Positions 6,695 through 12,654 of a stretch of 14,958 bases of DNA are shown in pieces. The notes under the pieces were generated by a model. It saw only the letters and a list, made by a program, of their open reading frames with translations. It made no database searches and was not told the origin of the DNA. Made by a program: the position numbers and the translations under genes. The stretch's first letter is position 1, and every line of letters begins with the position of its first letter. Source of the DNA: Thermoflexales bacterium (GTDB lineage: Bacteria; Chloroflexota; Anaerolineae; Fen-1058); contig JAGOBP010000027.1 of the NCBI GenBank assembly GCA_017999195.1, positions 1 through 14,958 on the forward strand, in the 5' to 3' direction.

Positions 6695-8150
6695 CTCTAA
6701 CCTCCAACTTCCAACTTCCAACCTCCAGTCTGTGGTCATCATCGGCGGCGGGCCGGCGGGCCTGACGGCGGCCTACGAATTGAGCAAGCAGGGCGTCAAA
6801 CCGATCGTGCTGGAGATGGGCGCGCGCGTGGGCGGCATCGCCCGCACCGAGGTCTTCAACGGCTATCGCATGGACATCGGCGGGCATCGCTTCTTCACCA
6901 AAGTGCCGGAAGTGGAGGCGCTGTGGCATGAAATTCTGGGCGATGACTTTTTGGTGCGCCCGCGCTTGAGCCGCATCTACTACAATCGTAAGTTCATTCT
7001 GTATCCGCTGCGCTTTGCCGATGCCTTGAGCAAGTTGGGCGTGGGGCAAAGTTTTCTGGTGTTGATGAGTTATTTCCGTTCCAAGATTTTGCCGTATCGA
7101 AACGAAAAGACTTTTGAAGAATGGGTGTCCAATCGCTTTGGTACACGGCTGTATCGCATCTTCTTCAAGACGTATACGGAGAAAGTGTGGGGCATCCCGT
7201 GTGATCAACTCAGCGCGCAGTGGGCGGCGCAGCGCATTCAGAACCTGTCGCTGCCGAAGGCTGTGATGGGCGCGATCTTCGGCGCGCGCGGCGCGAAAAA
7301 TGTGAAGTCGTTGATTGAGGAGTTTCATTATCCGCGTTTGGGACCGGGTATGTTGTGGGAACGCGCTCAACAGATGATTGAAGAACGCGGCGGCGAAGTG
7401 CGCCTCAACGCCGATGTGATCAAAGTGCGGCATGATCGCGGGCGCGTGACGGGCGTGGTGGTCCGATCGAATGGTGTTGACGAAACGATCGCCGCGGAGG
7501 CCGTGATCTCCACGATGCCCATCAGCGAACTGGTGGCCAAACTTGATCCGCCTGCACCGGCCGATGTGCGCGCTGGCGCAGCGCAGTTGACGTATCGCGA
7601 TTATTTTACGGTGGGCTTAATCGTCAATCAGCGCGACTTGTTTCCCGATAACTGGATTTACATCCATGAGCCGGCCGTTAAAGTGGGACGCATTCAGAAC
7701 TTCAAGAACTGGAGTCCTGAGATGGTGCCCGATCAAAGCAAGACGTTTTTGGGCCTGGAGTATTTCTGCAACGAGGGCGATGAGCTGTGGTCTATGAGCG
7801 ATGAAGCGCTGATTGCATTGGGCACGCGCGAATTGGAAATGATGGGCCTGGCGCGCGCGGCCGATGTTGAAAGCGGCACGGTCATTCGGCAGTTGAAGAC
7901 CTATCCCGTGTACACCGGCGAATACGAAGCCTACCTGGAGCGCATTCGCGGCTTCCTTGATTCGATGCCGAATCTGCAAACGGTGGGCCGCAACGGCCTG
8001 CACATGTACAACAATCAAGACCACTCGATGTTGACGGCGATGCTGGCCGTGAAGAACTTGCTGGGGCAGGGCACGCACGATGTGTGGTCGGTCAACGTCG
8101 AGCGGGCGTATCATGAAGAAGTGCGCTTGCCATCCAGCGCGGTGGATTGA
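6684..8150 (+). CDS. FAD-dependent oxidoreductase, UDP-galactopyranose-mutase-like / NAD(P)-binding_8 family
   Basis: This is a soluble flavoprotein of 488 residues. The N-terminal FAD-binding Rossmann motif VVIIGGGPAGLTAAYEL (17-33) is followed by LE (43-44), whose Glu should contact the ribose, and by GARVGGIAR (46-54) and DIGGHRFFTK (64-73). FFKTYTEKVWGIPC starts near 160. The C-terminal flavin-proximal segment is GRNGLHMYNNQDHS (435-448). This set is typical of a bacterial family usually annotated as NAD(P)/FAD-dependent oxidoreductase or UDP-galactopyranose mutase and found near surface-glycan genes. At 488 residues it is longer than a classical mutase (about 370-400), so mutase activity is not assured. 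An alternative is oxidation or isomerisation of a lipid-linked sugar. ATG 6684 overlaps the previous gene by 11 nt. GTG 6732, just before the glycine motif, is a fallback start. Residues 5-16 come from a heptamer tract. No ribosome site is evident. Confidence 0.88.
   Translation: MNPNSNLQLPTSNLQSVVIIGGGPAGLTAAYELSKQGVKPIVLEMGARVGGIARTEVFNGYRMDIGGHRFFTKVPEVEALWHEILGDDFLVRPRLSRIYYNRKFILYPLRFADALSKLGVGQSFLVLMSYFRSKILPYRNEKTFEEWVSNRFGTRLYRIFFKTYTEKVWGIPCDQLSAQWAAQRIQNLSLPKAVMGAIFGARGAKNVKSLIEEFHYPRLGPGMLWERAQQMIEERGGEVRLNADVIKVRHDRGRVTGVVVRSNGVDETIAAEAVISTMPISELVAKLDPPAPADVRAGAAQLTYRDYFTVGLIVNQRDLFPDNWIYIHEPAVKVGRIQNFKNWSPEMVPDQSKTFLGLEYFCNEGDELWSMSDEALIALGTRELEMMGLARAADVESGTVIRQLKTYPVYTGEYEAYLERIRGFLDSMPNLQTVGRNGLHMYNNQDHSMLTAMLAVKNLLGQGTHDVWSVNVERAYHEEVRLPSSAVD
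6696..6730. repeat. Heptamer tract, TCCA family, 5 units, at the start of the flavoenzyme gene
   Basis: Five 7-bp units: TCTAACC, TCCAACT, TCCAACT, TCCAACC, TCCAGTC. They start on a codon boundary and encode SNLQLPTSNLQS (residues 5-16), placed just before the FAD-binding strand. It matches the tract at 1145-1179 in unit, number and phase. Confidence 0.85.
8141..8146 (+). promoter_or_regulatory. Ribosome binding site GGTGGA supporting the start at 8155
   Basis: GGTGGA lies 8 nt before ATG 8155, at the very end of the flavoenzyme gene. It favours 8155 over the in-frame ATG at 8080, which would overlap the upstream gene by 71 nt. Confidence 0.45.
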
Positions 8151-8154
8151 CCCG

Positions 8155-10464
8155 ATGACGCAACACTCGTCACTCGTCACTCGTTACTCGTCAAAGCTTC
8201 TCAACATCAAAACGATTCTGGTTCTCTTCGTTTTGCTGGCTTCGCTGTACAGCATCGTTACCCCCATTTTTGAAGCCTCCGATGAACTGTGGCACTATCC
8301 CATGGTGCAGTGGTTGAGCAAGGGCAATCCGCTGCCCGTGCAGGACGCGAAGAACGTCGGGCCGTGGAAGCAGGAAGCGAGCCAGCCGCCGCTGTACTAC
8401 TACCTCACGGGCTGGGCCACGTTCTGGATCGATACGAGCGACTTGGCCGAAGTGCGCGTGGAAAATCCGCACGTCGACAACGGCGTCATCACACCCGATG
8501 GTAATCGCAACCTCGTCGTGCACAACCCCGAACGCGAGGCGTTTCCGTGGCGCGGCACGGTGCTGGCCGTGCATCTGGTGCGGTTCCTCTCGGTGCTGAT
8601 GGGCGCGGCGACGGTGTGGTTGACGTATAAGATTGCGCTGGAACTCTTCCCCGATCGTGAATACTTGGCCTTAGGCGCAGCGGCCATCAACGCCTTCACG
8701 CCGATGTTTATCTTCATCAGCGGTGCGGTGAATAACGACAATTTGACGATGACGTTGTGTGCGCTGGCGTTGTTGATGATGGTGAAACAACTAAGGGATC
8801 AGGGATTAGGGATCAGTGATCAGGGACGACAGGCATTCTGGTTGGCGATAGGCCGGTGGCTGCCTTTAGGTATTGTATTAGGTCTGGGCGCGTTGACGAA
8901 GACCAGCGCGCTGGCCTTGCTGCCGATTACGGCCTTAGCAATTACTGTCGTGGCGTGGCGCAAAGAATCATGGGCAGAATTTTTCGCGGGTGCGATTGCG
9001 ACGGCCATCCCCGTGCTGTTGATTGCGGGTTGGTGGTATCTGCGTAACGTCCAACTGTACGGCGACCCGACCGGCATCAATGCTTTCATCGATGTGTTGG
9101 GCAAGCGGGCCGCACCCGCCGATCTGGCGCAGTTGTGGGGCGAGCGGTGGGGCTTCATGCTCAGTTATTGGGGCTTGTTCGGCGGCGTGAATGTGCCGCT
9201 GGATAACTGGGTCTATCATGTGCTCAATGCTCTGGCGATTGTCGGCGTGATTGGCGTAGCGATTTACCTTGTGGCACTGACGTGGCGTTGGTTTCACGAA
9301 GACCCCATCCACAGTTGGCGCGATTTTGCCGATGATTTCAGGGATTTTGTGCAAGGCCGTGCGCCGCTGTTTGTGGTGGGCTTATTCGGTGTGATTGTGG
9401 TGGCGCTGTTGACCCAATGGGCAAGCGTGACGTGGTCCTCTCAAGGCCGATTGGTCTTCTCGGCTATCTCGACGTGGTCGATCTTTCTGGCACTGGGGCT
9501 GGCGACCGTCGCGACGAAACGCTTTGCAAAACCGGTCGTGATCGCTGTTGCCATGTTCATGTTGAGTGTGTCCGCGCTTGCGCCATTCACGACGATTGCG
9601 CCCGCCTATGCCCGATCGCAGCCGCTGCCGAACGTGCCCGCGCCAAGCCTTGCGCTGGATGCCGTCTTTGGTGATCGCTTGAAGTTGATCGGCGCGAATG
9701 TAACCGCATCGACGGTAGAGCCGGGCGGACAAGCGGAAGTGACATTGTACTGGCAAGCGACCCAGTCGATTGATCGCGATTTCAGCACCTTTGTACATTT
9801 GTTGGATGCGAACGACATCGTCGTCGCGCAGCGCGATATGTATCCGGGGCAGGGCGCGTGGCCCACTTCGCACATGAAAGTGGGCGACATCATCGCCAGC
9901 CGCTACGTGTTGAATAGTCCATCAACGGCGTATGCGCCCGATGTGCTGACGTGGGAAGTGGGCGTGTACGACTTCGCCAGCGGGCAACGCTTGACGGTGG
10001 ATCGCGGCGGCGATAATGTGCGCTTCGGGTCGTTGGGCGTCGTGGGTCAATCGGGTGACGTGCCGAACCCCATCCATGTAAACTTAGGCAATCAACTGGA
10101 CTTGATCGGCTACGCCGTTGATACTCGATCCGCTGCGCCTGATGAATCCATCCAGCTCACGCTGTATTGGCGCGCACGATCACAGATGCCGATCGATTAC
10201 ACGGTGTTCACGCACGTTTTGCAGCCACCGGAAACGATCTGGGCGCAGCACGATAAGGGCCTGCCGCCGACGAGCAGTTGGGCGATCGGGCAGGTGGTGA
10301 GCGATACGTACGAGTTGAAGATCAAGCCGGATGCGCCGCCGGGCGTGTACGAAATCGAAGTGGGCGTGTATGAGCCTCAGAAGTTCGAGCGGCTGCGCGT
10401 GATCACGGCCGATGGCCGCATCACCGAAAATTTTGTGCTGTTGAGCAAGGTACGCGTGAAGTGA
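8155..10464 (+). CDS. DUF2142-like polytopic membrane protein, putative GT-C glycosyltransferase (second copy)
   Basis: This 769-residue paralogue of the protein at 4484 has helix 1 at about residues 19-36, PIFEASDE (37-44), QPPLYYY (77-83), VNNDN near 193, GWWYLRNVQLYGD near 292 and PAYARS near 483 at the end of the membrane core. The last ~270 residues are two clear beta-rich modules. The first (from about 503) has LKLIGANV, VTLYWQA, FSTFVHLL and EVGVYDFASGQRL. The second (from about 642) has LDLIGYAV, LTLYWRA, IDYTVFTHVL and VYEIEVGVYE. These are the best-preserved copies in the window. It starts 4 nt after the flavoenzyme stop and ends 3 nt before the next ATG. Residues 4-13 come from a CACTCGT tract. 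Residues ~214-225 are a second repeat-encoded insertion that lengthens an inter-helix loop relative to the paralogues at 4484 and 10468. Donor and acceptor cannot be inferred. Confidence 0.87.
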   Translation: MTQHSSLVTRYSSKLLNIKTILVLFVLLASLYSIVTPIFEASDELWHYPMVQWLSKGNPLPVQDAKNVGPWKQEASQPPLYYYLTGWATFWIDTSDLAEVRVENPHVDNGVITPDGNRNLVVHNPEREAFPWRGTVLAVHLVRFLSVLMGAATVWLTYKIALELFPDREYLALGAAAINAFTPMFIFISGAVNNDNLTMTLCALALLMMVKQLRDQGLGISDQGRQAFWLAIGRWLPLGIVLGLGALTKTSALALLPITALAITVVAWRKESWAEFFAGAIATAIPVLLIAGWWYLRNVQLYGDPTGINAFIDVLGKRAAPADLAQLWGERWGFMLSYWGLFGGVNVPLDNWVYHVLNALAIVGVIGVAIYLVALTWRWFHEDPIHSWRDFADDFRDFVQGRAPLFVVGLFGVIVVALLTQWASVTWSSQGRLVFSAISTWSIFLALGLATVATKRFAKPVVIAVAMFMLSVSALAPFTTIAPAYARSQPLPNVPAPSLALDAVFGDRLKLIGANVTASTVEPGGQAEVTLYWQATQSIDRDFSTFVHLLDANDIVVAQRDMYPGQGAWPTSHMKVGDIIASRYVLNSPSTAYAPDVLTWEVGVYDFASGQRLTVDRGGDNVRFGSLGVVGQSGDVPNPIHVNLGNQLDLIGYAVDTRSAAPDESIQLTLYWRARSQMPIDYTVFTHVLQPPETIWAQHDKGLPPTSSWAIGQVVSDTYELKIKPDAPPGVYEIEVGVYEPQKFERLRVITADGRITENFVLLSKVRVK
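8164..8191. repeat. Heptamer tract CACTCGT, 3 perfect units plus 1 variant, at the start of the second DUF2142-like gene
   Basis: CACTCGT occurs three times without change (8164-8184), then TACTCGT (8185-8191). It begins 6 nt after the start codon and encodes part of a Ser/Thr-rich leader (SSLVTRYSS) before helix 1. This is the most perfect tandem array in the window. Confidence 0.9.
8794..8828. repeat. Heptamer tract AGGGATC, 5 units, inside the second DUF2142-like gene
   Basis: Five 7-bp units: AGGGATC, AGGGATT, AGGGATC, AGTGATC, AGGGACG. They encode RDQGLGISDQGRQ in a loop between two helices. The paralogues at 4484 and 10468 lack a comparable stretch there, which suggests an insertion. 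Confidence 0.85.
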
Positions 10465-10467
10465 GCG

Positions 10468-12654
10468 ATGGCTAAAGCACCAGATCGGGTTGGCGGGTTG
10501 ATCATCGCTGGGTTTGTCGTACTGGCGCTGATTTACAGCGTGGTCAATCCCCTCTTTGAGTCGCCGGATGAGCGGCTGCATTTTGAATACGTGCGGGCGC
10601 TGATCGATGAGCGCGCCTTGCCGGTGCAGTCGCCGACGGCACAGACCGAGTTTCATCAGCCGCCGCTGTACTATGCGCTGAACGCGTTGATCGCCGCGCC
10701 GCTGCCGGCCGAACCGGTGACCTTGCCGATTAACTCGTTTTGGAATACGCAGCCCGGGCCGCCGTTGAACGATAGCAAGAATTTGTATCTGCACACGGCT
10801 GCCGAGGATTGGCCGTTTCAGGGCGGCGTGTTAACCGTGCATGTGCTGCGGTTGCTGTCGATTGTGCTGGGCGCGATTACGCTGTTCATTGTCAACGGCT
10901 TGCTGCGCGAGGTGTTTGCCCAGCGGACCGGCCTGCGCTTGGGCGCGCTGGCTGTCGCGGCCTTCAATCCGCAGTTTATTTTCATCTCGGCATCTATCAA
11001 CAACGATAATCTGGCGAATCTGCTGGGCGCGGCGATGATCGCGTGGAGTGTGCGGGTGGTACGCAACGGTATCACTCCGCGTCGCGTGATTGTTGGCGGC
11101 GTGTTGATCGGTGGGGCGGCACTGAGTAAGTTATCGAGTCTGCCGTTGGCCGCCGTGATGGCGCTGGCCCTGTTGCTTGCGCCGGTGAATTGGCCGACTC
11201 GTTTCAAGGCTGGACTCGGACTGGGCGGCGTCGCGCTGAGCTGGTCAGGCTGGTGGTTTGCGCGCAACGTGGCCCTGTACGGCGATTTGACCGGCGTAAG
11301 CATGATGTTGCAAGCGTGGGGACCGCCGCCGCCCGCATTGACGATTTCTGGCGTAGGGCCGCAGATTTTTGATGTATGGCGCAGTTATTGGGGCAAGTTT
11401 GGCTATGGTCAGATTGCGTTGCATGAGGCGATCTATTGGGCCTTGGCACTGCTGACGCTTGGCAGTTTAATCGGCTTGGTGGTCGGTCGCCGTCGGGCTG
11501 GCCTGGATCGACGAACGGCGTGGGTGTTGATTTCGGCTTGGGGCCTGTCTCTTCTGGCGGCCGGGGTGTTTTCGGCGCAGAATCCCAGCGGCTTGCATGG
11601 CCGTTTTTTGCTGCCTGCCAGCAGTGTACTGGCGATCGCGATCAGCCTGGGACTGCGCGGCTGGGCGTCGTCCGATCGATTGTGGATTCATCGGGCGCTG
11701 AGCGTCGCGCTGTTGGCCCTGCCTGTGATCGCTTTGGTCGCTTACTTGATCCCGACCTATACACCGCCGCCGTTGTTGAGCCTGACTGAAGTTCGCGCGC
11801 GAACTCAGCCGGTTGATATTCGATTTGGCGATGAGGCGATCTTATTAGGCTATGGGGCCGTGCCCCGGCAACTGCGGCCAACCGATCGGTTTTCTACCAC
11901 CCTCTGCTGGCAGGCGTTGAAACCGGCCGCCAGCAATGTCTATGCGTTTGTGCAGTTGACGGGTGAAGCCGACGTCATTGTGGCACAGCGGCGGATGTTT
12001 ACAGGGCAGGGTCAGCGCTTAAGCCGTGAATGGACAGGCGGCGAAATATTCTGCGATGACGTTCACTTGAACGTTGAAGAGTGGGCGGCCACGCCGCGCG
12101 TCTATCAGTTGGAAGTCGGTCTGGTTGATCCGGCGACCAACGAACGGTTGACGCCGGTCGATGCGACGGGCCATGAACTGGGCTCCGTGCGATTGACGTC
12201 GATTGCGGTACAATCGCTTGCGTCCGTGCGCGTGCCCGCCGTGGCCCAACGGCCCGAAGTCAACTTTGGCGGGCAAATTGCCTTGCTAGGCGCGGCACTG
12301 GAACCGGCCCCTGTTGACGCCGGACAGACCATTACCTTGACGCTATACTGGCGGGCCGTACAACAGCCCGATCGCGATTACACGGTGTTTGTGCATATCC
12401 TGGATGAAGCCGGGCAACCAGCGGCCCAAGCCGACTCGATGCCCAATCAAAATCGATATCCCACCTTGTTCTGGACGATGGGTGAAATCGTCGGTGATCC
12501 GCATCCGATCGATCTGCCGCGCGACCTCGCGCCCGGTACGTACACCATCGAGATTGGCTGGTATGACTTGGCCAGCGGTAACCGGCTGCCCATGAATAAC
12601 GATCCCGCTGGAGTATTGAACTTGTCACCGCTCACGGTCGAGGTGGCGCGATGA
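10468..12654 (+). CDS. DUF2142-like polytopic membrane protein, putative GT-C glycosyltransferase (third copy)
   Basis: This protein has 728 residues and the same plan as the genes at 4484 and 8155: helix 1 (about 9-27), PLFESPDE (28-35), QPPLYYAL (64-71), INNDN near 177-181, SGWWFARNVALYGD near 260 and YTPPPLL near 431 at the end of the core. The C-terminal ~280 residues are two beta-rich modules. One starts at about 451 (ILLGYGA, TLCWQA, YAFVQL, EVGLVDPATNERL). The other starts at about 598 (IALLGA, LTLYWRA, RDYTVFVHIL, TYTIEIGWYDLASGNRL). It differs from the upstream copies in having a short, ordinary N-terminus (MAKAPDRVGG) and no heptamer tract that I can see. It starts 3 nt after the previous stop. 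Its stop overlaps the next ATG as ATGA. The repeated neighbouring paralogues suggest transferases for different sugars or positions of one glycan. Confidence 0.87.
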   Translation: MAKAPDRVGGLIIAGFVVLALIYSVVNPLFESPDERLHFEYVRALIDERALPVQSPTAQTEFHQPPLYYALNALIAAPLPAEPVTLPINSFWNTQPGPPLNDSKNLYLHTAAEDWPFQGGVLTVHVLRLLSIVLGAITLFIVNGLLREVFAQRTGLRLGALAVAAFNPQFIFISASINNDNLANLLGAAMIAWSVRVVRNGITPRRVIVGGVLIGGAALSKLSSLPLAAVMALALLLAPVNWPTRFKAGLGLGGVALSWSGWWFARNVALYGDLTGVSMMLQAWGPPPPALTISGVGPQIFDVWRSYWGKFGYGQIALHEAIYWALALLTLGSLIGLVVGRRRAGLDRRTAWVLISAWGLSLLAAGVFSAQNPSGLHGRFLLPASSVLAIAISLGLRGWASSDRLWIHRALSVALLALPVIALVAYLIPTYTPPPLLSLTEVRARTQPVDIRFGDEAILLGYGAVPRQLRPTDRFSTTLCWQALKPAASNVYAFVQLTGEADVIVAQRRMFTGQGQRLSREWTGGEIFCDDVHLNVEEWAATPRVYQLEVGLVDPATNERLTPVDATGHELGSVRLTSIAVQSLASVRVPAVAQRPEVNFGGQIALLGAALEPAPVDAGQTITLTLYWRAVQQPDRDYTVFVHILDEAGQPAAQADSMPNQNRYPTLFWTMGEIVGDPHPIDLPRDLAPGTYTIEIGWYDLASGNRLPMNNDPAGVLNLSPLTVEVAR
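12640..12643 (+). promoter_or_regulatory. Ribosome binding site GAGG (within CGAGGTGG) for the last gene
   Basis: GAGG lies 7 nt before ATG 12651, inside the last codons of the upstream gene. With the ATGA overlap it fixes the start of the final GT39-like gene. Confidence 0.6.

Noticed and set aside
8080..8154. Earlier in-frame ATG for the second DUF2142-like gene
   Set aside because: It would overlap the flavoenzyme by 71 nt. The ATG at 8155 has a ribosome-site-like GGTGGA and gives an N-terminus like the paralogues.
1145..8828. Heptamer tracts as a CRISPR array or replication iterons
   Set aside because: There are no spacers of constant length, the units differ between tracts, and all lie within or at the edge of coding genes with no origin-like AT-rich region.
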